DNA from: Neocallimastix lanati (nom. inval.) | Taxonomy: Eukaryota > Neocallimastigomycota > Neocallimastigomycetes > Neocallimastigales > Neocallimastigaceae | Direction: 5' to 3' | DNA: 64,000 bases | Assembly: GCA_016946835.1 (NCBI GenBank) | Contig: JACVTC010000074.1 | Coordinates: forward strand, 1-64,000 | Shown here: positions 1-13,017 of the stretch, in pieces | How the letters are laid out: every line of letters starts with the position of its first letter | How positions within the stretch are numbered: position 1 is the stretch's first letter | The notes under the pieces: model-generated | Database searches by the model: none | Seen by the model: the letters and a program-made list of their open reading frames with translations, nothing else | What the model was told of the DNA's origin: nothing | Program-made: the position numbers and the translations under genes

Positions 1-3000
1 GTATTTGGTTATATTGTTAATTCAAGTGATTACTATTCTAAATGCGACTCCAAAGATGCGTTTATTTGAATTATAATGAAAATAAGATAAAATTGGAAAC
101 AAATTGTGAAATTGCAGGATCAGGAAATGTTATATTTGATAAAAATGAAAATGAAGTTATGCTTGTAAGGATAAGAGCAATACAGTCAAAATTAAAGGAG
201 CTTCTGATAAGGCATACCCAATAGAAATTAATAATATAAATGCATTCCCAGAAGTAATCTCCGGTGTTGTTATTTTAGTTGGTATTCATAATAATGTAGC
301 TTACGTTTATTCAGTTGACGGATACGTTCTTATTGATGCCAATGATAAAATTGTAACAGGCAATACTGGAAGTGGTAAATTATTATTCTGCGATGGTAAA
401 GAAAGTATATGTAATGTCATTGAAAATCCAGACAATGGATATTACTATTCTGTATTTAACAGTAAAACTATAAAATGTGTAAGTAATGTGTGCAGTATTG
501 ATAATATTGCTAGTAATTCTAAATATGGAATTGATGAAGGTAGTACTAAAATTAAATTTACAGAAAATGAAAAAGAAGTGTATAATTATGTTAAACAAGG
601 ATTCCCTGGATTTGGATATAGTGTTATAACAAAAACAAATAAATACAGTTGCACAGTTTATTATGCTGATAATTATGTAATATTAGTTAATGGTGGATTA
701 GCAACTAATAATGAATCAAGGGAACTTAATGATATGTATCAATGCAATGGATCTATTGGTAAATGTTCGAAAGTTGATGTGAAGGATGGATATTATGTTA
801 ATGGTGATAGCAGATATAAAGCAATAAAATGTGCAAATAATGAATGCACTATAATGGCAGAATTAAATAAACAATGCTCTAAAGAGGGTGATTTTATTAT
901 TAAGGATAATGTATATCAATTTTGTCTTAGTTCTGGAGCCATAAAAATTTCTGAAAATGAAGGAAATTCCTATAAACTGGTGAGGGATAAAGCTTTCCCT
1001 AATGGAAAAGATTATGTAGTAGTATATTCAAATGCGGTCATAGGTATTGGTTCCATTTCAAAAGGTTCAACATTTAAAGCACTGCCTACATGTAAGAATA
1101 GTCCAGCAAGTTTGAATTCGTATTGTGCTGATTCGTCAAACACTGTGTTGGATGAAAATAAATATTGTGTGAAAGAAAATAAAATTTACAAGTCTGTGTT
1201 GGATGAAAATGTTAAAAAATGTATTCAACAATTCGCAGCTACCACTGAAGTACATATCTTTAATGGAGATGTGATGATTACTGAAGCGAATATTGATACC
1301 GTAAAACCAACTTCAGGAAGTCAAATGTACTATTGTAATAAAGGAATATGTCGAGTTTCAACAGGATATTATAAAATTAAATCCAATTATTATAAATGCA
1401 ATTATTCTGGATGTGAATCAATATCTACTTATGGAAATGAAATTGGAAGTATGATTTCTGCCGGAACTATAAAACTCTCTAACGGAAATGGAAGTATGTC
1501 TGAAGGAAGTTATTATTATATTGAAAATAGTAATGATTTCCCTGGAGCCCAATCATATAAAAATATATTAATTGAATCAGGAAAAGATTATTTTGTAATT
1601 TTCAGAGGTAATGGTTATTATTTAATAAATAGTAGTAATTCTATGCTTTATGAAGATACTGAACCAGTAGAAGGAAGTACCAAGAAAAGAGAAATTGGAG
1701 AAACTTTTGAAGAAAATATTAATGAAGAGGACGAAATAGATGAAAAAATTAAAGAAAAGAGAGCTAGTACAAATGCTTTATATTATTGTGACAATTCTTC
1801 CGGAAATTGTAAATTACAAACTGGTGTTTCTGGTTATTATATTAATGCCTATCATCTGCCATCGTATAATAAGGCTCTGATCATGTGTTACGAAGGTACT
1901 TGTAACCTTGCCAATGATCCAGAAATAAAGTTTGGAATTGGTGCTTGTGATAAAGCTGCCACTGGTGTAATTATTAGACAAAAAAGTACTTATAATTATA
2001 AATTTTGCTATGGCAGAACTTCAAATAATAATGTTGAAATGAAAGATAAGACCCCACTCAAATACTATATAATTACTTTAACAAAAGGTGATATATTTAC
2101 TGGAATCAATATGAGTGATGACTCTACACCTGTGAATGCAAGTGTGAAATTGTTGGTGAAAACTTATAATACTCATATTGAACAATTTAAAACCGAGGGC
2201 TATATTTTATTCAATAATAATGAAATTCTTGTTAATGAAGAAGATAGGGGTCAATTGTATTATTGTAAAAATGATGTTTTATATGAGGGATCTGGAATAA
2301 AAACTGTACAATGTAATGAAGTCACAGGCGTTAAGGACGGATGGTACTTCAATAATAATTTATTCAAAGAAAATCATTTATACTACAAATGTGTGGATGG
2401 TAACTGTTCTATCTCTAAAGCTATAGAGAAAAAAGAATGTCCAGAAAGTGGATCATTATTATATAATAATGAAGGTTTTAAGTTGTGTATTACAAAGGAA
2501 AAGCAAATTGATATTAGTACTGTTTATGAACAAAAAATTATTGTAAATGTTTCAAATATGAATGAATTCCCAGGATTAACCGCAAATGATAGTAACATTG
2601 TGGTTAAATTAGACAAAGAAAGTGTTAGAAATATGAAAACTAACTCATATGTAGTAACCTATAATAACAGTACTTTAATTAGTAAAGTGGATGTTTCGGG
2701 AACATTATATAAATGTATAAGCGGTATTTGTGAAAAGAATATAATTCCTAATGATGGATGGTACATTAAATCAAATGATAATGATATTCCTAATGAATTA
2801 ATTAAATGTAGTAATAAGTTATGTCATATTAGAACTGAAATAGCAGAAGGATTCTATGAAAGTGCTAACATTTCAAAACCAATTATTCAATGTGTTTTAC
2901 CTGGAAAAGAAATTGATGGTTCATTTGTTCAGGATGAAAATAGTAGTATTTTATGTTATGAGAAGGACTATATAGAGGGATGGTATATGAATGCTGATGT

Positions 3001-6000
3001 TAGTACTAGTAATGAATACCCATTAATTAATTGTTCAAAAGAATTAGGTTGCAATATATCAATTGCCAACAGTAATGGTTGGTACAGTAATAATGCATAT
3101 AATAATATATATTCCTATGCTACAGTGTCTAATGCGACAGTGTATCCATATATTCAATGTGTAACATCAACTTCATGTGAAATTTATAAAGAAGAATTTA
3201 ATAGTAAATGTGAAAAAGGTGGTCAAGTAATAGTAAATAATAAAAATTATAAGATTTGTAAGGATGGAAGTAATAGTATTGATTTCAGTGCATCAAACGG
3301 AAGCTATCAAGTCCTCTCCGTAACTTCAGGTACTGATTTCCCAGGGGCATCTACAGGATTTATTGTTGTAAAAATTTCTAAAACTGAAGCGGTTCAATTA
3401 GTAAGTGATGAAGATAAATACTATTATAAAGATAGTACGGTTTATAAATGTTCTAGTACTGTTTGTGAGAAGGTAATAACAGAAGGTATTACGATTTTGG
3501 AAGAATTGACAAGATCCTTAATGACCAGTGGATCATGTACTGAAGAAAACTGTAATTGGGCTGTAAACAATAAAGAAGGAAACTTCTTTACTGATTCATC
3601 AAATAAACTAGTTATATCCCTTGAACAAATACCAAATAGTTTATTCAGATGTAAGAAAAATGATATCAATAAGTTAATATGTTATGATATGAAGGAAGGA
3701 CATGACAGCTATCCAGAAGGTTATTATTATAATAATGAAATAAAGAATAATAAGAAAGTTAATGTTAATACTTTGTATAAATATGATGGAAGTGAATGGA
3801 AGTCTTTGGATACTAATATAAATAATGTTAGTTATGAGGATATAGGAAGATGTACACTATATAAATCAAATGTTTGTTATATCAATATAAATAATGAACA
3901 AGCAGGAACTAGTGAGAATCCAACCATTAATCCAGGTACACTATGTGTCAACGAAAATGGTAAATATTATCTTGCAATTGCTGAAATTAATACAGGTATA
4001 GATAATGTAAATTGTGTAAATATTCCAACTGATGCTAGTATTAATTATTATCCTGTGACTAATTATGGAGTATTTGCTGTAGATAAATATTCAGCTTATG
4101 ATAAAAGAGAAGATGTATTAATAAATTCGTTAAATTCCTACACATTTAGATGGAATGAAGATTTCAATGGTATTATGAAAAGTGATCATTCCATTGTTAA
4201 TGATAATACAATTACGTGCAATGATAAACAATGCAAATCTGAAAAGTCATTGTCTTGTACCTATGATTTCCAAACAAGTATATGTAAATTGACTTCAGGA
4301 AGTGCTAGACCTGGTCAATTATGTACTAGTTCATTAGGCCATGTATATTTAATTAATTCTAATCAAGGAAATTGTTATAAATATGAAATTGGTTGGTCTA
4401 TTGAAAAAGAGGAATCTTCAATTTATGATAACAACGAATTATATCATGTAATTGATGGAAAAATGTATAAAACTATAGACGAAAAAACGGTTGAAATTAC
4501 TGGAGATGGTGTTTATATTTTAAATAATGTAGATTTGAGAATGGAAATCGAGGATTATGAAAAAATTGACATCTCTGGCAATGATATTTATAAACTGTAT
4601 GTATGTAACGAGAAAGGGTGTGAATTGAGAAATTCCTGTAAAAATGGTGATTTATATGAATATATGTATGATAATAGTAAAAATGATAATAGTCCTACTG
4701 TATATAAGTGTGATCCAGCTAATAATACTTTAGAGAAAGTAAGGAAAGTAGGATATTTCCTAAATTATGCTTGGAGCAATTTGATAGAATGTTTTACTGA
4801 TAGCCAGAATGAAATAAAATGTGAAGTAAGAAATAAAGATAATGGTATGGAAGGATATTACCTTGATATCGGTAATGACGAAATGATGGTAAAATGTAAG
4901 CGTGATGAAGGCGAATTTAACTGTATTAATGAACCAATAGTAGAATGTGAGTATGACGATAAGGATGAAAAATGTTCATCAGAGGTTGATTTATTAAGAA
5001 ATAGTTATTGTTATTACAGTGTTGAAGATAAAATAAGTGGTCTTGTAAAGAAAATGGTTTATGTGGAGAACTATATTCGTGCTGGTGACGTAGGCAATTG
5101 TATTGCAAATGACGGTAATGAATATTACTATAAATATAAGAAATCTAAATTCTTGGGACATGAAGAAAGAGAAGATCTAATTAAGTTTACTCAAAATAAG
5201 ATTGTCAGTATTTATGAGAAGGATGTTGGTTATTACATAATATCAACTAATACTGGAAAAGGTATTGATGTAGATACTGCGTTGAATAAATCTAGAATGT
5301 ACAAATGTGAAAAACAAAACTGTGAAGAAATTAGAGAACCTCATCATGGAAATGTATATGTGAATAAAGCGTCAACTGAAAGAATAGTAGAATATAATAA
5401 AGATGAAGGATGGATCATAAAACGTAATCGTTGTGATGTGAAATTTATAAATACAAGTCAATGTAAATTATCCTCAACAATTAATGCAGGTGATATTATT
5501 TATCTTGTAAATGGTGATGACGTAACTTTCTACTATGCTACAAATGCAGTAACTGATGGAAAAGATCCAACTACTAGTAATCCACAATATCCAGAAAGCA
5601 AAAATAAAGAAATTAGGAGAAATTACTATCAATATATCAGAAATGATGAAGCTTTATATCTCTACAATAAGAATGGCCAAGTATTTGAAGTAGTAGATGA
5701 TGAAGGTTACTATATATTTAAAAACAGTGAAATGTACGATATGATAGGTTATATTTCAACTGTGAATGTAACAACTACTGAAGATAATTATTATGTTTAT
5801 CAAAATGTCGGTGGATTAAGAACAGTAAAAGCCATTGATAATAGAGTTTTAGATGATGAAGGTTACTACTGGAATAAAGCTGATAATAATGGTTTAGGTA
5901 TCTATATACAACATATGTTGATCCCTGAGAAGAAAGTTGAAGTTACAAATAGTGAAAATTCAAATAGAAAAAGAGATAGTGAGGTTATTACTAACAAATT

Positions 6001-9000
6001 TAAAGCTGTTAGAAATAGATGTGTAAGTAACAGAAAGAATATTTGTGTAAATACAGATGAAGATCATCCTATTCAAAAGGGTTCAGGTTGTGTAGTATTG
6101 GAAGGTGAATACAGAGGTTTATACCTTGCTACTTCTGTAATTACGTCAATATCTAATATTATAAATTGTGTAAAGTATGATGAAGAAGTTATATATCATT
6201 ACTTAAAGGATAAGCATGAGTTCGCAGGTGAAGACCATGTTAAAACAATTATTAGAGTAATGGAAAATGAAATTAAACCATTTAAGAATGATATTTCAGA
6301 TCCAATGGATGATACCAAATATGATGGTGGATTCTACATCTTAGATGGTGATAAAAAATTATTGAAATCTACTGAGCCCTCCACTGGTAGTGGATATGAG
6401 TGTAAGAGAATTGTTGAATATGATGAGAATGGAGAAGAAAAACCAGGAACGGATAAATACGAATGTGGTTCAATAAGTAATCCAAATAAATACTATTATG
6501 AGAAGGAATCAGGAGAAATATTAAATTATGCTGGAAATAAATGGAGTGTTGACAGTAATTTGGGCTACTTCTTCTATAATAAGAATTACAGAGGAGCTAC
6601 AGTAACAAAGAATACTAGTGATGGAAGTGAAACAGCTGAAGAAGTACTTGGTGCCGTAAATGTAAAGTATACCGGTAAATACATTAATAGTATGGTAACA
6701 GATAAGGTTGTAATTGTTGGATACGAAAGTGAAGAAGAAAGAAGTACAATTGAAACTGATATAAATAAGTGTACTGTAGCATCTGATAATGTTTGCACTC
6801 CAGTAGGTACAACACCATTAGAAAAAGGTAGTATCTGTTATAATGCAATATCAAAGAGTCTAAATGTTGTAGATGTCGTAGAGATTGACGGAGATGATGA
6901 TAAAAAGAAGACTTTGACTTACTGTTATTCAGGCACAGAAAATTCAGTGAAATACTATCAAATTAATAATATATTATATAGATTAGATGGTAAATCTGTA
7001 CAAAACATGAGAAATGGATATTATGTCTTGAATGAAAAATGGGAAGAATTTAGCTCTAACTACCCAGAGACACCATATAAGCTAATATATTGTGATGAAT
7101 ACAACTGTAATATTCCAACCGATGGTTTGAAGACTGATGTTGATGTAATAATTAATAATGCCGGTACTGGAAGTAATAGGTTATTAAAACGTTATAAATC
7201 TGTAAATAAATTAATGAATGCCGTAAAACCTGGATTCTATTTCATGAATGGTGAAGGTGACATTGAAATTAATGAAGAGTATGTTAATTATGAAAATAGA
7301 TTTGTAATTTTAGATAATGGAAATTTGGCTATTAATTTAAGATATAAGCAAAAGGAAAAGGGATATTACGCCTATGATATTAATGAAAAGAAAGATGTTC
7401 AAATTGACTTTAATCCAATGAATGTTTATATTAATTATGCCAAGGAAGGATCATTTATTAGATCTTATGTAGACTTCGTAAACTCCGATTTAACATATGA
7501 TTCCAAAAAAGATGTTATAAAGTATGATAATACCTTAAATATGGATGAAGATAAGAACGTCTTTAAATATGTTGGTGATGAAATATTTTTATTGAAGCCA
7601 AAGATGTTGGTAGCACTTGAAAAGGGTATCTACGCCATTAAAAACGATTTACCATTTAAGGAAAAACAATGGTCATCTTTATCAGTTGATCGTGAAATTT
7701 GTTACTACACTGGAGCGAAATGTAGTTCAGTAATGTTGAATTCTTACAAGAAGCAAAGATATATGATTAATAATGCTAGTGAAGATATATCTATCATTGA
7801 ATACAATAGTGATAATGATGAATGGAGATACATTACTGATGATGGCTTCTACTTCTTCTTTGAAGACATGCATTCTATAAATAAGGCGGATCGTAGAATT
7901 TCAAAGGTAATTGAAATTGTAAATGGTAATGCCGTTGATGTAACTTCTGATTTGAAGAGAAATGGCCATTACTTATTCGAAGATATGATGATTGAAAGTA
8001 ATAAGGAAGGATGGGAAGATGGAGAAAGTATTTTAAGAAATGTTGAATTAGAAGGAAAGAGACAATGTAAATCTTATGAACCTGGAGAACTTATTGAGAA
8101 CATGGAATTCTGTTATAATGATGAATCCGGTATTTGTATTGTTAAGGAAGATATTATTAGTGATGAATCGAAAAATAATAATTGTATTTTCAATAACAAT
8201 AAAAAATTAGATTATTATTTGATAAATGACGGACTATATATTATTAATGAACAAGCTTATCAAAGAATTGACAAATCTGGAATTTATGTTATTGATATGA
8301 ATAGTAATATCTTTAGTAGTAAAACCGAAGACTTGGCGAATGCCTATGAATGTGAAAATGAAAAATGTGCATTAAACGAAGATATGAAATCAGAATATTA
8401 TATGAACATGGCAAATGTAAATGAAGATGTTCCAATCATAATTTACTATGATGGTAAAACTGGTAATTGGAGAAAGACTACTCAAAATGGATTCTACTTC
8501 TTTAATAAAAAGGGTTATCCTGTCTCTGACGGTGAAGAAGTTATGTATGCTTACTCTGTTAGTGAAAATGGTAATGTCATAAAGAATATTAAGAATGAAA
8601 GTGAAAAGGGTAAATTTATTAGTGAAGCTATTCCCGATCAAAATATTTTAGTAAGAAATAATGGTGAATGGAGTAAGGCTGAAAATATTCCAGAATGTAT
8701 AATTGATACAACTAATAACAAGGTTGTTTCCAAAGTAAAGTTTAACCCAGGTGATATATGTTTAGATAATAAGCGAATTGTTGTCATAAAGGGTCGTTTG
8801 AATAAGACTAAGAGAGATGAAACTGAGGATAATGCTGATAATCTTGAAGAAGTTGAATACGAAGGTATTTTGAGTGTTGATGGATCTATCACATACTACT
8901 ATAATGAATCATCAAAGTCTATTGAAAAAATAGAAGAAACTAGTGTTAGTGTTGTTTCAGGTAATGGAATGATAATTCTCGATTCACAGAAATCTTTACC

Positions 9001-12000
9001 ATTAGATTCTGTAGATCCAATTGATGGAATATCTTATAGTTGTGTTGATGGTATATGTAATGTTTCTACTGAAACTGAATTAATTTTGAATAAATTATAT
9101 ATCAATGTCATTTCCGAGGTATACCCATTGGTGAAGTATGTTGGCGATGGAAAATGGAGTGTGATGAATGAGGCAGGATACTACTTCTTAAATGAAAAGG
9201 GTGAACCTGTTGGACAGGACGATATTGTTGGTGATGCTGTAAAGGTTGAAATATTATCCGGAAGAGTTATCCAAGAAAATATAAAGAATTTCAGTAACGT
9301 AGGATTCTACTTCAATAAAGCTAATGAAGAGCCAATTGTTGTTTCGTATAATTCTGAATTCTGGGTGAAAGGAGAATTAGCTCACAACTGTAACATTACT
9401 GAAGTGGTTGATGGTGAAGGTATGAATTGTAAGACCATGTCTGAAGGAATGGCATATTCGACCGGAAGTTACTGTTATCAATTGGAAGAAGGAATGCTAT
9501 ATTTATTGACAAATGATGCTACATTTACTGTGGAATCAAATAATTGTGTCTCAATGGTAGAAGAAGAAAAGAGATATATTAGTAGTGATAGAGTTGGAAG
9601 TACACTCAATGGAGTTACTGTATCCTCGAAACTTATTGAATTAAGTGAAAATGCAATACAAGTAGCTGGACCAGGTTATTATGTACTTAATAAGAATGGT
9701 TATTTAGTAACAGATAATACTAATACTGGTGAAGAAGGAGGAACAATTGAAATAGTGATATATGAATGTAATTCTGAAGGTTGTGTTAGTGGCAATATTG
9801 CCCAAGATATGAAATTCTTATTGAATAATGGTGTATATGAATATGATGCACAAAGTAAAATTGTTCCAATTGTTAGTGAAGGTTTATACTTCTTTAATGA
9901 GGAAGGAAAAGCCTGCACCAGTGAAGAAGATGAAGTGAAGAACATCATTAGAATCACGAAAAGCAATAATGACGTTGTTGTTGAAAACATGAATATGAAT
10001 GGTCTTAAGGAGGGAGCCTACGTTAATGAAGCTGATGTTGAAAATGTTGGTGTTTACAATGGCAACGAATGGAGTATTGTTACAAAGAATTGTGAATATA
10101 AGGAAGAAACAGGCAGTTGTGTTAATGATAGAATTGAATTGAATGTTGGTAGTTATTGTGTCGTCGAAGGAGTCATGCATATTATCTATGAAATTAATGA
10201 GGAAGAAGATATTAAAAAGTGTGTTCCAGGTAATAATGAAAAGCCTGTATACTTCCATAATATAAATAACGATTTGGTAGTAGTGACAGAGAAGAACGTA
10301 AGTCATGTGAAGGAAGCGGGATACTACGCAATTCAAAGTGGAACCTATCAATCCTTAATATCAGAAAAGCCAGTAAATAGTACCTTTATTCAATGTGAAT
10401 ATGGTGGTGAATGTACTGAATATCAACCAGATAATGGTAGATACCTCAATAAGTCACCAATTTCATATAATATTGTTGAATATCCAAATGGTGATCTTGA
10501 AAAGGCCATCACCATCGAAAAGAATTGTAAGGTTGTAAAGAATAAGTGTAAAAATAAGAATAATTTATTGAATGTTGGAGATGTATGTATCGCTACAGAT
10601 TCTCTCTATTTAGTCGGCGAGAATAACAAATGTATGAAAGCTGAAAAGTCCATCATTAGTTTCCAAATTGTAGGAGGTAAATTATACATGTTAACAAATG
10701 ATTCTGTCGTTCAAAAAGTAGATGGTTACTTCTTTATTAATAGAGAAAAACGTGCTATTAGTAAAAAAGAAGATTATAAGAAGGCAGGTACAAAGGGATA
10801 TATTTGTAGTAAGTCTGGCGATTGCTACCTTCTTGAACCTGACGAAGTTACCTATTACAAGGATTATAATAGTATTAATGAAAATAAATTTAATGTTGTC
10901 AAGTTTGTTCCAGAAGAAATGAGAGTGAAGAAGCGTGAAGAAGTAGTAGAAAATGAAAATAATGAAATTCCAATAGAAGAAGAAAAGGATACCACAAATG
11001 AAGAAAACAAGAATGAACAAAATGCTGAAACAGAAAATAAGAATCAAAATGAAGAAAATAATGATGTCAATGAAGATGATGAAGAAGATTATGAGGATGA
11101 GGAAGATGTGGAAGAAGAAGAGGAAGAAATTGATGAAAGTCAACCAAGTGGATTTGAAAATATATCTGAAGAAGGTATTATTAAATTGGCTGATGGTAGC
11201 TACGTTAAATGTGAATTGGATAATAACAATGAAGTCAGTTGTAGTAATATTGAGGAAACTGGATCAATGGTTACAATTGATAATGAATTAATTACATGTG
11301 TAAAGAATGAGGAGGAAGTCGTAGAATGTAGTCAAGCAGTTGAAGAAGGATACTATGTCCTGAATGGTGAATTACTTGAATGTTCACCAAATGAGGAACA
11401 TGATAAGTTAGAATGTAAGGAAATGAAGAAAGAAGGTTACTTCATGGCTGCTGGAGGTGATGGATTGTATGAATGTGTTGAAAAGAGGGAAGAAAATGAA
11501 GGTGAAACCAAGGAAGAAGAACCAGTTAGTGAGGAAAATGTTAATGAAGAAATAAATGATAATGTAGAGGAAGATGTTATTGGTGACGAGAATGCTAATG
11601 CAGCTGCTGTTGGTGATGAAGCAGTTGAAGGAGAACCTGCGGAAGGAGAGCAACCTGTCGAAGAAAAAGGTGAAACAGAACAAGGAGATAAACCTGAAGA
11701 AGAACAAGGTGAACCGGTTGAAGGAGAACAACCAGTAGAAGAACCAAAGGTAGAAGAGCCAGTACCTGAAGTACCAGTAGAGAAGGATGTTAAGTGTGGT
11801 GTTATAGAATGTATTGAAGGAAAGCCAATTACAGTGAAGGATGAAGAAGGTAAAGAAATAGAAATTTATATCTGTAAGGATGAAAAATGGATTGAAGGTG
11901 AAAAGGAATGTAACTCCTACATCAAAGAAGGAGAATTCTATAAGTGTGATAATGAAGAAAAGGATAAATTGGATGAAGATAAAATTGATAAACCAAATAC

Positions 12001-12349
12001 CGATCATACTACAGATGGAACTGCAACAAAAACAAAAACAACCAAAAGAACCACAACCACAACAAGTGCAACCACCACTACAACCACCACTACGACAACC
12101 GCTAATGACACAAAGGCTGAAGAAACAACGAAGAAAGCATCGTCAACGACAAAGAGTAAGACTACTTCAAAGGAAAGTAGCGAACCAACAGCTGCTACTA
12201 CTACAACAACGAAGAAGACCAGTACCACTTCAACAAAACCAAGTGCCACTAATACTAAAGAAAGTGGAGCCTTCTCAATCCACAGAAATATTAATTTCAA
12301 TATCTTCTATCTTGCATTATATATTTTCCTTTACTTTTTATTTATATAA
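1..12349 (+). CDS. Giant scaffoldin-like GYY/Cys-repeat surface protein (5' end outside window)
   Basis: The reading frame is uninterrupted from about 155 to the stop at 12349, more than 4000 residues without introns. The first in-frame ATG (488) is not the real start, because repeat-like coding continues upstream in two other frames; the gene enters from the left of the window. The protein is a string of degenerate modules of the type G-(Y/W)-Y-x-N followed by (L/I)-x-K-C-x(4-6)-C (e.g. GWYIKSNDNDIPNELIKCSN). An FPG-centred module recurs near 600, 1540, 2570 and 3340. The middle part has Cys-poor GYYFLNEKGEPV-type modules. Then come a Glu-rich stretch (about 10.9-11.8 kb), a last Cys module, a Thr/Ser/Lys tract (about 12.0-12.27 kb) and a hydrophobic C-terminal tail that looks like a membrane or GPI anchor. 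This architecture matches the ScaA-type scaffoldins of Neocallimastigomycota, which are thought to hold dockerin-bearing enzymes on the cell surface. The family is assigned from memory of the repeat style, not from a search. Confidence 0.68.
50..163 (+). other. Two reading-frame breaks in the 5' part of the scaffoldin-like gene
   Basis: Repeat-type coding (GYIVNSSDYYSKC) reads in frame 1 up to about 60, continues in frame 3 (CVYLNYNENK...GSGNVIFDKNENEV) to about 158, then in frame 2 (CKDKSNTVKIKGASDKAYPI) onward to 12349. No GT...AG pair rejoins these frames as an intron. The breaks are either assembly indels near a contig edge or genuine lesions. The other 12 kb being intact favours sequencing error. 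Confidence 0.7.
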
Positions 12350-13017
12350 TATAACTAAATAAATTAAATGAAAGAATTTCAATTAAAAATAATAATCAAT
12401 TTACTAAGTAAAGATTATAATAATTATATTACTATTTAATATACATATATATATAAAGAAAATATTTTTAAATATAAATTTTTTAAATTATAGTTTATAC
12501 CATAAAAAAGTTAAAAAAAATTATTATAAATATAAACAATGTTATATATAATATATCATTAAAACTACTAATATACAAATGATTTTTAAAATATTATAAT
12601 TATTTATTAAAACAATAGATAATAAAAGAAATTTATTAACTATATTATTAATTTTAAAGCAATAAAAAAGTCTGTAATAACAATATTGAAATTTAAAAAT
12701 ATATATTAATATAATAATTATAAATAGTAAAATAAATAGAAAAAATAATAATTTTTTACTTTATTTAAATATATTGTATAGTATAAAAAAAATTAATAAT
12801 TAAATTTAATGACAAATACTTATATTTAATAATGTATTTATTAATAATATTTATTTACAAGAAAGAATTAATGTAAAAATGTAATTATTATTCTTAATAA
12901 TATATTTTAATAAAATTAAGCAACATATTTAAAAATAAGTAAAGCTATAATTCATTTACTTTAATTATTTAGAAATATATTTTATATATGAAAGAATACT
13001 TATTAATTTATATACAT
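12350..13017. other. AT-rich intergenic stretch
   Basis: Downstream flank of the scaffoldin-like gene, almost pure A/T with no coding pattern. It probably includes the 3' UTR. No structure was recognised. Confidence 0.6.

Noticed and set aside
10691-12300. Several antisense and +1 frames in the Glu/Thr-rich 3' part of the scaffoldin-like gene
   Set aside because: They are low-complexity shadows of the long intact frame.
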